This document shows positions 19,864 to 28,319 of a DNA stretch of 52,197 nucleotides, piece by piece. The notes under the pieces are model-generated. The model worked only from the letters and a program-made list of their open reading frames with translations, was not told the DNA's origin and searched no databases. This DNA is from a bacterium (lineage in GTDB: Bacteria > SZUA-182 > DTGQ01 > JAFGSM01). The stretch's first letter is position 1. Each line of letters starts with the position of its first letter. A program made the position numbers and the translations under genes. Location: contig JAFGSM010000022.1 of NCBI GenBank assembly GCA_016934595.1, positions 1 through 52,197 on the forward strand, written 5' to 3'.

Positions 19864-21909
19864 TTAAAACAGGCTCATCAACAGCCCGTGCAATCTTAAG
19901 ATCAAAGGAACAAATACCAGCGAAACCACGGCCATCAATTTTAATAATATATTCAATGAAGGGCCTGCCGTATCCTTATAAGGGTCTCCGACTGTATCGC
20001 CAACGACAGATGCCTTGTGTGCATCCGAGCCCTTGCCGCCCAGGTTTCCCTCTTCGATGTATTTTTTTGCGTTATCCCATGCGCCTCCTGAATTGGCAAG
20101 CATGACTGCAAGCGGAACTCCTGTTATAAGGGATCCTACAAGGAATCCTCCCAATGCCTCTATACCAAGGATGATGCCTATAGCCAGAGGAAATAAAACA
20201 GACATAATGCCTGGCAACATCATTTCCTTTAAGGCATTTTTAGTGGTGATATCAACGCATTTCGAGGAATCGGGCATAGCCTTGCCTTCCATGAGTCCCT
20301 TGATTTCCCTGAACTGTCTTCTGACTTCTTCCACAATGGAAAACGCAGCCCTTCCAACAGCCTGCATAGCCATGGCGCAGAACAGGAATGGGACAATCCC
20401 TCCGATAAAAAGCCCTGCCACGACTCTGGAGTCCATGGCATTTAAAATGTCCAGTCTGGCTGACTGTCCATACGCCACAAAAAGCGCCAATGCCGTCAAG
20501 GCGGCGGAACCGATGGCAAATCCCTTGCCGATTGCGGCAGTTGTGTTTCCTATCGCATCCAGTTTCTCTGCCCTCTTTCTTACTTCAGGCCCCATGCCGG
20601 CCATTTCGGCTATGCCTGCTGCGTTATCCGCAATCGGACCATATGCATCCACTGCCACAGTCATTCCTGTTATTGAAAGCATGCCTATGGCTGATAAGGC
20701 TACGCCGAATATGCCTGCTGTCTTGTATGAAACGATTGTGGCAATGGCAATGCCGATGATGGGCAAAGCGGTTGATTTCATGCCGATGGCAGTGCCTTGG
20801 ATGATGACTGTCGCCGGACCGGTCTTTGAAGAGTTTGCTATAGTGGCAACAGCTTTTCCGGAGGTATAATACTGGGCAACATAACCTACAATCATGCCTG
20901 CTATCAGTCCTGACAAAACCGCCCAGAAAAACTGAATATTGCCGTACCATGACACAGTAAGGACAAATGCCCCTATGGCAAGAAGAACTGCGGAAGCGGT
21001 CATTCCCTTGTTGAGCGCCTTCTGTGGATCGGATTTTTCATCCGTCCTGACGAAGAATATCCCGATAGTGGAAGAAACAATGCCCCATGCAGAAATAAGA
21101 AGGCAAAGCATCACGCCCTTTATATCGATCCTCGGATTTGGCGCAGCCGCGATCACCATACCGGAAACTATGGCCCCGATATACGATTCAAACAGATCAG
21201 CGCCCATTCCTGCGACATCGCCAACGTTATCCCCAACGTTATCCGCAATGACAGCGGGGTTTCTTGGATCGTCCTCAGGTATGCCTTTTTCTACCTTGCC
21301 CACCAAATCGGCGCCTACGTCTGCAGCCTTTGTATAGATGCCGCCTCCGACCCTTCCAAAAAGGGCGACCAGTGAAGCGCCCATAGAAAAGCCTGCAATC
21401 ATACGGACTGCTTCAACAATGGCAGTGGTTTGGTCAGGCTGGAGTCTTTTTTCAATTAAAATAATAGTCAAAAAAGCCAGTGAAAGGCCAAGGAGGCCGA
21501 TGGAGACAACGCTTGTCCCCATCACTGCGCCGCCCGGAAATGCCACGCCAATTGCCTCATTATAGCTCCGGGATGCAGCCTGAGCGGTTCTGCAGTTAGA
21601 TCTTGTGGCAATGCTCATACCTATGTATCCTGCTGATACCGAGCAAAGGGCTCCAAAAACAAAGGCGAAGGCGGTTTTTTTATCCACGAAAAAGAAAAGG
21701 ATAACAAATACTATAACTACCACTATGGCAATGGATTTATATTCACGGAATAGAAAAGCCATTGCGCCTTCATGAACGGCATTGGAAATCTGGATCATCT
21801 TTTCTGTGCCCGGATCCTTCGATAAAATCCTCTTTGCAAGAATCCAAACAAAAATAATGCCTAAAACACCGATCCCCATGGAAATAAAAATAGGATACAA
21901 ATTTGTCAT
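19864..21909 (-). CDS. hppA: Membrane-bound K+-dependent pyrophosphatase
   Basis: This integral membrane enzyme hydrolyses pyrophosphate and pumps cations. It has 681 residues and about 16 helices. Substrate motifs are intact: DVGADLVGKVEKGIPEDDPR, NPAVIADNVGDNVGDVAG and, near the end, GDTVGDPYKDTAGPS. The segment GNTTAAIGKGFAIGSAALTAL has Ala and Gly where K+-independent enzymes have Lys and Thr, so K+ dependence is expected. The glutamate in GMGADLFESYIGA is at the position seen in Na+-pumping members, while plant-type H+ pumps have it four residues later. AAGGAGGGGG precedes the ATG. Confidence 0.97.
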   Translation of the reverse strand: MTNLYPIFISMGIGVLGIIFVWILAKRILSKDPGTEKMIQISNAVHEGAMAFLFREYKSIAIVVVIVFVILFFFVDKKTAFAFVFGALCSVSAGYIGMSIATRSNCRTAQAASRSYNEAIGVAFPGGAVMGTSVVSIGLLGLSLAFLTIILIEKRLQPDQTTAIVEAVRMIAGFSMGASLVALFGRVGGGIYTKAADVGADLVGKVEKGIPEDDPRNPAVIADNVGDNVGDVAGMGADLFESYIGAIVSGMVIAAAPNPRIDIKGVMLCLLISAWGIVSSTIGIFFVRTDEKSDPQKALNKGMTASAVLLAIGAFVLTVSWYGNIQFFWAVLSGLIAGMIVGYVAQYYTSGKAVATIANSSKTGPATVIIQGTAIGMKSTALPIIGIAIATIVSYKTAGIFGVALSAIGMLSITGMTVAVDAYGPIADNAAGIAEMAGMGPEVRKRAEKLDAIGNTTAAIGKGFAIGSAALTALALFVAYGQSARLDILNAMDSRVVAGLFIGGIVPFLFCAMAMQAVGRAAFSIVEEVRRQFREIKGLMEGKAMPDSSKCVDITTKNALKEMMLPGIMSVLFPLAIGIILGIEALGGFLVGSLITGVPLAVMLANSGGAWDNAKKYIEEGNLGGKGSDAHKASVVGDTVGDPYKDTAGPSLNILLKLMAVVSLVFVPLILRLHGLLMSLF

Positions 21910-22363
21910 AAACCCCCTCCTTAAAAAGATTCTTGTCTAGTGTTTACGGTTCTTATCTTATCCATATCGTGCTTCCGCAAGTAAAATCCATTGTAATAAA
22001 ACGTTCAATGAACCTAAAAGGCCGTCTGGAGGACCATGGTTGTGCCGAAAAGGATTTTTACTAAAACCCGGAATGTCAAAAATTATCTTTTTAAAATGTA
22101 TTACCATCGCGCTGAAAAATCGATGAAATCATTGAAATTTTAGATCCAAAAATTAGTGAAGCTGTGAATTTTCATTCCCCTTTTTTGAAACTAATATTCA
22201 AAAATGTTTCACTATCATTTTGAAATATAAGAGAATCGAATGTTCAGATCATGGCCGTGCGAGGCATTGAGTCCGTATGAAAGATACCATTATTTATGAG
22301 ATTTTACAAATCATAAGACACAAATCCGAAGACACACATGAACTATAAATTAAACCTTTTTGA
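21910..22363. other. Intergenic region between hppA and asnB
   Basis: These 454 bases hold the hppA ribosome site at the left end and otherwise no gene that I can support. The short open frame overlapping the asnB end (22294-22524, minus strand) has no ribosome site or recognisable product. Confidence 0.5.
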
Positions 22364-24274
22364 TTATGATCCTCTGAAATATCTTCCGGCCCGCCACTGT
22401 TCAAACATAAACAGAGTCCAAAGGGATTTGCGGTTATCCACATTGCCTGCCATGTGATCATTGAGCATCTTCGAAATAAAATCCGGATCAAATATACCTT
22501 CCCTTCGGATCCGGTCAGGAGCAAATGTATCCTGGAAAAGCTCTCTCAACTCCCCTTTGATCCATTTTGCAACTGGGATGCCGAATCCCTTTTTATGCCT
22601 GTTTATAATCCTGCCGGGGAGAAAATGTCTTGCCGTTTTTTTAAGAAGGTATTTTGTTTTCAATCCTTTCAATTTAAATTCAGGTGGCATGCGCGTTACG
22701 AAATCAACGCAGGTATGATCCAGAAAAGGCACTCTTACCTCAAGGGAGTTTGCCATGCTTGCCCTGTCAACCTTAACCAGGAGGTCATCCTGGAGATACA
22801 GTTTGGCATCAAGATACAGAATTTCGTGAAGGGGGTGATTGGCCTTTGCTTTTTCTATGTGCCTCCTGACCGGATCGTATGTGTCGTGTCCTGCAAGTGC
22901 ATCCAAAAACTGGGGCCGGAAAAGGCGGGCCTTGTCATGAGGGCCTAACGAACCCATCCAGAGCGTGTGCCTTATCCCGGTCGGTTGTGTGATTCCTGTT
23001 ATGAATCTTTTTGCACGAAAATCCAGGCTGAAGTTTTTGGCAGACACGGGCATTTTATTGATCACAGGCTCTATTATCCCCTCCCTTAGCAGCCTGGGCA
23101 TCATTAGATAAAACTTGGCCAGTCTGTGTGCCTGATAGGTGTAATAGCCCGCGAAGAGTTCATCCCCGCCATCCCCGCTAAGCGCTACAGTTACATTTTC
23201 ACGGCAGAAACGGCAGAGCAAAAAAGTCGGCAGCAAAGAAGCGTCCCCAAAAGGTTCATCTAAAAAATCAAAGACCTTTGGAAGCACCTCAAGCATCTGG
23301 GAGGTATCAAACATCCTCTGGCGGTGATTGATACCTATATGATTTGCGGCCTGTTCCGCATAAGATGACTCATCGAATGAACGTTCAAGAAAACCTATCT
23401 GATAGCTTTCTATGGGATAGTTAGACTGATCATGGGCCAGTGCGGTTATCATGCTTGAATCTATCCCGCCGCTTAAAAACGTTCCGAGCGGCACATCGCT
23501 TATCAGCCTTCTTTTTACAGACGCCTTTAAAAGTTCAAGGAATTTCTCCTCATATTCTGTTTCATTTAGCCCCTTTGAGGAGCTTTCACCTGAACTGTAA
23601 TCCATGTCCCAGTATTCCTTAAGCCTGGCATTTCCATCTTTGTATATAAGCATGTGGCCGGGCGGGAGCTTTAATACCCCTTTATATATGGTCTTTGGGG
23701 TCGGGACATATTCGTAGGTAAGGTATAAATCAAGGGATTCCATATCAAGACCTGGCTCCCAGTAGGGATATTTAAGGAGGGCCTTTAGTTCTGAGGCAAA
23801 GGCAATATGCCCTTGCTTGTTTATCATATAATGGAGGGGCTTTATACCCATGCGGTCCCTTGCCAGGATAAGCCGCTTCTTTTTTGAATCCCAGAGAGCG
23901 ATACCGAACATCCCGTTCAGATATTCTACAAAATCCTCCCCCTTTTCCTCATAAAGATGCAGTATGGCCTCGCCATCCGAACACGTAGAAAACCGGTGTC
24001 CTTTTTTTATAAGATCTTTTCTCAGCCCCGGGAAGTTATAGATTTCCCCATTATAGACGAGCCATAAAGATCCGTCTTCGTTTTTCAGGGGTTGATGTCC
24101 TGTCTTAAGATCGATGATGCTGAGACGTCTCATGCCCAGGGCCATCCTGTCCTCGACATGAGCGCCCCAGTCATCGGGACCTCTGTGGATCATTGTGTCG
24201 CACATATCCTTTAATACGGATCTGAGACTCTCAGGATCAATGTCTTTATAAGAAAAACCGCATATACCGCACAT
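22364..24274 (-). CDS. asnB: Asparagine synthase, glutamine-hydrolysing
   Basis: This enzyme transfers glutamine-derived ammonia to aspartate using ATP. The N-terminal class II glutaminase begins MCGICGF with nucleophile Cys2 and has RGPDDWG (31-37) and NGEIYN (75-80). The synthetase half has the PP-loop LSGGIDSS (267-274), ALSGDGGDELFAGY and EVRVPFLDH. It has 636 residues. The need for Cys at position 2 fixes the start. No ribosome site precedes this ATG, and a TATAAT lies 11 bases upstream on the coding strand, so the messenger may be leaderless. AsnB paralogues in envelope gene clusters sometimes amidate sugars or peptides, so asparagine is likely but not certain as product. Confidence 0.93.
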   Translation of the reverse strand: MCGICGFSYKDIDPESLRSVLKDMCDTMIHRGPDDWGAHVEDRMALGMRRLSIIDLKTGHQPLKNEDGSLWLVYNGEIYNFPGLRKDLIKKGHRFSTCSDGEAILHLYEEKGEDFVEYLNGMFGIALWDSKKKRLILARDRMGIKPLHYMINKQGHIAFASELKALLKYPYWEPGLDMESLDLYLTYEYVPTPKTIYKGVLKLPPGHMLIYKDGNARLKEYWDMDYSSGESSSKGLNETEYEEKFLELLKASVKRRLISDVPLGTFLSGGIDSSMITALAHDQSNYPIESYQIGFLERSFDESSYAEQAANHIGINHRQRMFDTSQMLEVLPKVFDFLDEPFGDASLLPTFLLCRFCRENVTVALSGDGGDELFAGYYTYQAHRLAKFYLMMPRLLREGIIEPVINKMPVSAKNFSLDFRAKRFITGITQPTGIRHTLWMGSLGPHDKARLFRPQFLDALAGHDTYDPVRRHIEKAKANHPLHEILYLDAKLYLQDDLLVKVDRASMANSLEVRVPFLDHTCVDFVTRMPPEFKLKGLKTKYLLKKTARHFLPGRIINRHKKGFGIPVAKWIKGELRELFQDTFAPDRIRREGIFDPDFISKMLNDHMAGNVDNRKSLWTLFMFEQWRAGRYFRGS

Positions 24275-24285
24275 ATATGATATGG

Positions 24286-24291
24286 ATTATA
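24286..24291 (-). promoter_or_regulatory. -10 element of asnB, very close to the start codon
   Basis: A perfect TATAAT on the minus strand ends 11 bases before the asnB ATG (24274). A start six to eight bases downstream leaves a leader of only about four to six bases. No convincing -35 hexamer is seen at the right distance. Confidence 0.4.
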
Positions 24292-24450
24292 GTATAGCCT
24301 TTTGATTTTATTATTTTACGAGTCCATAAGTCTTGCCGGGAAAAACTCCCTTTATCGATTTTGTCCAGCCGCTATGAATTTTACCCGGTTAATATAGAGC
24401 CTGAATTATACATAAATTAAACTTTTTCATCAATCTGCCCATAAATACGC

Positions 24451-24556
24451 CAGCAATTCTCATTACGAAAATTAATTGCGATAAAGGTATATCCAAGATT
24501 CAAGTAATACCCCTAAGAAAGCCCATCTTTTTAAGCGGTCATAATGAGAATTGCTG
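24451..24556. repeat. Inverted repeat between asnB and the beta-helix gene
   Basis: CAGCAATTCTCATTA (24451-24465) returns as its exact reverse complement TAATGAGAATTGCTG (24542-24556), 76 bases apart. TAAATACGC occurs directly before the first arm (24442-24450) and directly after the second (24557-24565), so the unit is bounded by direct copies, like a target duplication. The interior has no open frame. It may be a small non-autonomous element or a shared operator for the two divergent genes. Confidence 0.6.
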
Positions 24557-24707
24557 TAAATACGCCTGACAAAAAATTGACAATAAGATTGTATGTTGAT
24601 ATATTGAAATCTTTAACATGGCTGAAAACAATAACTTAAACTCATTATTAAAAAATCAAATGAGTGTAATCAAAATAGAACAATTCTGGCAGGGCAGGGG
24701 ATAATTT

Positions 24708-25967
24708 ATGGATTTTAATGACACAAAGAAAAAGGTTTTGCTGCTTATGGAAAAGGGGGTAAAGGTCACAAACCCTTCAAGCATTGATATTGGCGATGAG
24801 GTGGATATTTCAAGGATATCCGGCGAAGGGGTGGTTCTTTATTCGGGGTGTAAAATCTACGGCAAAAAGACACTTGTCATGTCAGGAACCAAGCTGGGAT
24901 ATGAGGCACCTGTCACCATAAAAGATTGCCAGATTGGCCCGAATGTCGAGCTCAAGGGCGGTTTCTTCACCAATTCCGTATTTCTTGAAAAGGCAAATAT
25001 GGGGTCTTGCGCTCAGGTAAGGGATGCATGCATCCTGGAGGAGGAGGCAAACGGGGCCCATTGTGTGGGACTAAAGCATACCATCCTGTTTCCGTTTGTA
25101 ACACTCGGAAGCCTTATCAACTTTTGCGATTGTCTTATGTCCGGCGGAACAAGCAGGAAGAACCACAGCGAGGTTGGAAGCTCTTATATACACTTCAACT
25201 ATACACCGAACCAGGATAAGGCAACGGCCTCGCTGATAGGGGATGTGCCAAGAGGTATAATGCTTGATCAGAACCCTGTTTTTTTGGGCGGCCAGGGTGG
25301 TTTGGTGGGGCCCGCTGTGTTGGGCTTTGGAACGGTCCTGGCGGCAGGCGTGGTTTTTCGGGGGGATTCAACAGAGGATAACGCGCTCATTGTTGCTCAG
25401 TCATTGGATGATAAAAAAGCCGTCTTTTATCCGGGCCTGTATTGGAATATATCAAGGAGGGTCTTGAATAACATAACCTATTGCGCGAATCTTATTGCCC
25501 TGCGGCACTGGTATCTGGATATCCGTTCGCAATTCCTGCAAAAAGATAGTATGGGAAGGGAATTGTTCACAGGAGCGCTTGAAAAGATAGATATTGCCAT
25601 TGAGGAGAGGATAAGCAGGTTCGAGGCGCTTGTTAAAAAATTGCCCGAATCCGCCAGGATTTATAAATCTGTAATGAGAGAAAAGGCATCCAAAAAACTG
25701 ATGGATCAAAAGGCTGAGATATTTGACAAATGGGGCGAGATAGAGGATATCTTTTACAGGTTCAGGGATAAGGGGATAGATGTCCCTTCCAGAACATCCT
25801 TTATGGAGATGATAGTTTCTGAAATAGAAAAGGGTGGACATGGTGATTATATCAGTGTGATACAAGGGCTTGACAAAAAGTGGCGTGAAACAGGCACAAG
25901 CTGGCTGGATGGGGTTGTTAATGATATAAGGAAAGGGATACTTGAGAAGATACCTTCTTTTGGCTGA
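24708..25967 (+). CDS. GlmU-like left-handed beta-helix protein
   Basis: The N-terminal two thirds (about 15-235) show irregular hexapeptide repeats of left-handed beta-helix acyl- and nucleotidyl-transferases, for example VELKGGFFTNSVFLEKANMG and VGPAVLGFGTVLAAGVVF. The central part GGTSRKNHSEVGSSYIHFNY looks like an active-site loop. The C-terminal third (about 255-419) is helical and has no counterpart that I recognise. There is no pyrophosphorylase Rossmann domain, so it is not a full GlmU. Its neighbour glmM, 64 bases downstream, makes glucosamine-1-P, which suggests an acetyl- or uridylyltransferase step or a binding role in amino-sugar metabolism. The exact reaction is not established. 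Confidence 0.7.
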   Translation: MDFNDTKKKVLLLMEKGVKVTNPSSIDIGDEVDISRISGEGVVLYSGCKIYGKKTLVMSGTKLGYEAPVTIKDCQIGPNVELKGGFFTNSVFLEKANMGSCAQVRDACILEEEANGAHCVGLKHTILFPFVTLGSLINFCDCLMSGGTSRKNHSEVGSSYIHFNYTPNQDKATASLIGDVPRGIMLDQNPVFLGGQGGLVGPAVLGFGTVLAAGVVFRGDSTEDNALIVAQSLDDKKAVFYPGLYWNISRRVLNNITYCANLIALRHWYLDIRSQFLQKDSMGRELFTGALEKIDIAIEERISRFEALVKKLPESARIYKSVMREKASKKLMDQKAEIFDKWGEIEDIFYRFRDKGIDVPSRTSFMEMIVSEIEKGGHGDYISVIQGLDKKWRETGTSWLDGVVNDIRKGILEKIPSFG

Positions 25968-26031
25968 TCATCTTGATGCCCTTGTATTAACTCACCAAAC
26001 CTGTTAAATAAATCAAAAAGGAGAGTGTAAG

Positions 26032-27381
26032 ATGGGAAAATTATTCGGCACGGACGGGATAAGGGGCGTTGCAAATAAATATCCGATGACAGCGGACATG
26101 GCTTTAAAGATAGGAAAGGCGACTGCCCATCTTTTTAAAAGGGAAGGGCACATCCCTAGGATCATTGTAGGAAAGGATACCAGGATTTCCGGATATATGC
26201 TTGAGAATGCATTGGTTGCGGGTATCTGCTCCATGGGGGTCAATGCCATAATAGTAGGGCCGGTACCTACTCCCGGCATCGCATTTCTTACTGAAAGCAT
26301 GAGGGTTGATGCAGGCATTATGATATCGGCGTCTCATAATCCTTATCAGGACAACGGAATCAAGATTTTTTCAAGCGATGGTTTCAAACTCCCTGATGAA
26401 AAGGAGATGGAAATAGAGGAAATGATATTCTCCAAGGATCTGGATACATTGAATACCTCGCACGATAATTTGGGAAAGTCCTTTAGGATGGAGGATGCCA
26501 GAGGAAGGTATATAGTTTTTTTAAAACACGCCTTTCCAAGAGGATATACACTGGAGGGTACAAAGATAGTCCTTGATTGCGCCAATGGCGCTACATATAA
26601 AGTGGCCCCAGAGACCTTTTTCGAATTAGGCGCTGATGTGACTACCTTATTTCATGAACCTGACGGCAAGAACATCAATCTGAATTGCGGGTCGCAGCAT
26701 CCCGAGACCCTGGCAGAAGAGGTAGTGAAAAGGAAGGCCGATGTGGGATTCGCCTTTGACGGGGATGGAGACAGGGTAATAGCCGTAGATGAAAATGGCT
26801 CTGTTTTGACTGGCGATCAGGTCATGGCGTTTTGTGCAAGGACAATGAAGAAGGAGGGGAGACTTTCCAACAATCTAGTAGTTTGCACGGTGATGAGCAA
26901 TATAGGGCTTGGGATCGCCTTAAAAGAGCAAGGCATAGAGCAAATGGCCACAAAGGTTGGAGACAGATATGTCCTGGAAAAGATGCAGGAAAAGGGCGCA
27001 TCTATCGGCGGGGAAGACTCCGGCCACATCATCTTTTTGGATCATCATACAACAGGGGATGGGATCCTGACCGCCCTGCAGGTTCTTGCGGTTATGAAAA
27101 AAGAGCAGAAGACATTATCCATGCTGGCCAAGATAATGAAGGTCTTTCCTCAGAAGCTTATAAACATAGATGTCAAGCAAAAGCCTGATATATCGGAGGT
27201 TCCGGAGATCGTTGAAGCGATTAGAGAGGCCGAAGCAAAACTTGCTGACAAGGGGAGGGTGCTCGTCAGGTATTCAGGCACCCAGTCCATGTGCAGGGTG
27301 ATGGTGGAAGGGCCAACCGATAAGGAAACTGAAAAATACTGTAAAAAAATCGCTGACGTTGTGATGAGAAAGCTTAATTAG
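26032..27381 (+). CDS. glmM: Phosphoglucosamine mutase
   Basis: This enzyme converts glucosamine-6-P to glucosamine-1-P for UDP-GlcNAc synthesis. It has 449 residues. It starts MGKLFGTDGIRGVAN, has the phosphoserine loop ISASHNP with Ser101, the metal loop DGDGDR (243-248), the sugar loop GGEDSGH and the C-terminal phosphate loop RYSGTQSMCRVM. GGAGAG lies upstream of the ATG. The FGTDGIRG start favours GlmM over phosphomannomutase. Confidence 0.95.
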   Translation: MGKLFGTDGIRGVANKYPMTADMALKIGKATAHLFKREGHIPRIIVGKDTRISGYMLENALVAGICSMGVNAIIVGPVPTPGIAFLTESMRVDAGIMISASHNPYQDNGIKIFSSDGFKLPDEKEMEIEEMIFSKDLDTLNTSHDNLGKSFRMEDARGRYIVFLKHAFPRGYTLEGTKIVLDCANGATYKVAPETFFELGADVTTLFHEPDGKNINLNCGSQHPETLAEEVVKRKADVGFAFDGDGDRVIAVDENGSVLTGDQVMAFCARTMKKEGRLSNNLVVCTVMSNIGLGIALKEQGIEQMATKVGDRYVLEKMQEKGASIGGEDSGHIIFLDHHTTGDGILTALQVLAVMKKEQKTLSMLAKIMKVFPQKLINIDVKQKPDISEVPEIVEAIREAEAKLADKGRVLVRYSGTQSMCRVMVEGPTDKETEKYCKKIADVVMRKLN

Positions 27382-27507
27382 TGTTCGTCCCTGAGAATAT
27401 CATTTTCGGCTTTTTGGTGTATAATATTATTTGATTAATCCTAGAGGAAGGTGTTGATTGATAATAATCAGCGTATTCCCCGTTTTTATACAGGCTGTGT
27501 TTATTGA

Positions 27508-28299
27508 TCAGCGCCCGATCCATTTCTTCACAAGATGTTTATTGTCACGCACCCAGTTGTAATACTCCGTCCTGGCGAGTTTTGATGCCGCCGCCTTATC
27601 CAGAATGACTGTGGCATGATTATGGAGCTGAAGCGCTGATGCGGTTATCTGACTGGTGACAGGCCCTTCAATAAACCTTGCGCATACATCGGCCTTTTTC
27701 TCCCCGTTTACGATCAGCAATATCTTTCTTGCTTCCATGATCGTCCCTATACCCATAGTGATTGCAAAACGGGGAACATCTTCCTCTCTTTCGAAAAATC
27801 TGGCGTTGTCTTCGATCGTTTGTTTATCAAGGGCCTTTACCCTTGTACGGCTTGCGAAGGAAGAGCCTGGCTCATTAAAGGCGATATGCCCGTCGCCTCC
27901 TATGCCAAGCAACTGTAGATCGATGCCGCCTGCCTTTTTTATCTGTTCCTCATACCATCTGCAAAATTCCTCGGGATCGTTGGTATCCCCTTGCGGAACA
28001 TATACATTTCCTGGATTGATATTGACGTGTTTGAAAAGGTTCTCCCACATAAAGAAATTATAGCTATCCTTATGCAACGGAGAAAGCCCTATGTATTCAT
28101 CCAGATTGAAACTCTTTACCTTTGAGAAGTCCAAACCATCCTCTTTGTGCAATCTTATTAGTTCCTTATATGTCCCTATTGGTGTGCCTCCGGTTGCAAG
28201 TCCCAGAACTATGTCATACTTTTTCTTGATCTCATCGGCGATTATCCTGGCGCATCTCCTGCTCATTTCATCATAACCGGATGTAATGATTATCTCCAC
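27508..28299 (-). CDS. nagB: Glucosamine-6-phosphate deaminase
   Basis: This enzyme interconverts glucosamine-6-P with fructose-6-P and ammonia. It has 263 residues. Motifs include LGLATGGTPIGTYK, SFNLDEYIGL with the catalytic Asp, and GIGGDGHIAFNEPGSSF with the Asp-His-Glu set. It lies 20 bases downstream of the large GlmS-like gene on the same strand, so the two are probably co-transcribed. The usual role is catabolic; with free ammonia the reaction can run toward glucosamine-6-P. Confidence 0.95.
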   Translation of the reverse strand: MEIIITSGYDEMSRRCARIIADEIKKKYDIVLGLATGGTPIGTYKELIRLHKEDGLDFSKVKSFNLDEYIGLSPLHKDSYNFFMWENLFKHVNINPGNVYVPQGDTNDPEEFCRWYEEQIKKAGGIDLQLLGIGGDGHIAFNEPGSSFASRTRVKALDKQTIEDNARFFEREEDVPRFAITMGIGTIMEARKILLIVNGEKKADVCARFIEGPVTSQITASALQLHNHATVILDKAAASKLARTEYYNWVRDNKHLVKKWIGR

Positions 28300-28319
28300 C
28301 TTCGTCCTCCTTGTATAAT

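Noticed and set aside
20015-20869. Long plus-strand open frame (284 codons) opposite hppA
   Set aside because: It lies fully inside the well-supported hppA gene on the other strand, is rich in Met, Pro and Ala as expected from mirror reading, and has no ribosome site.
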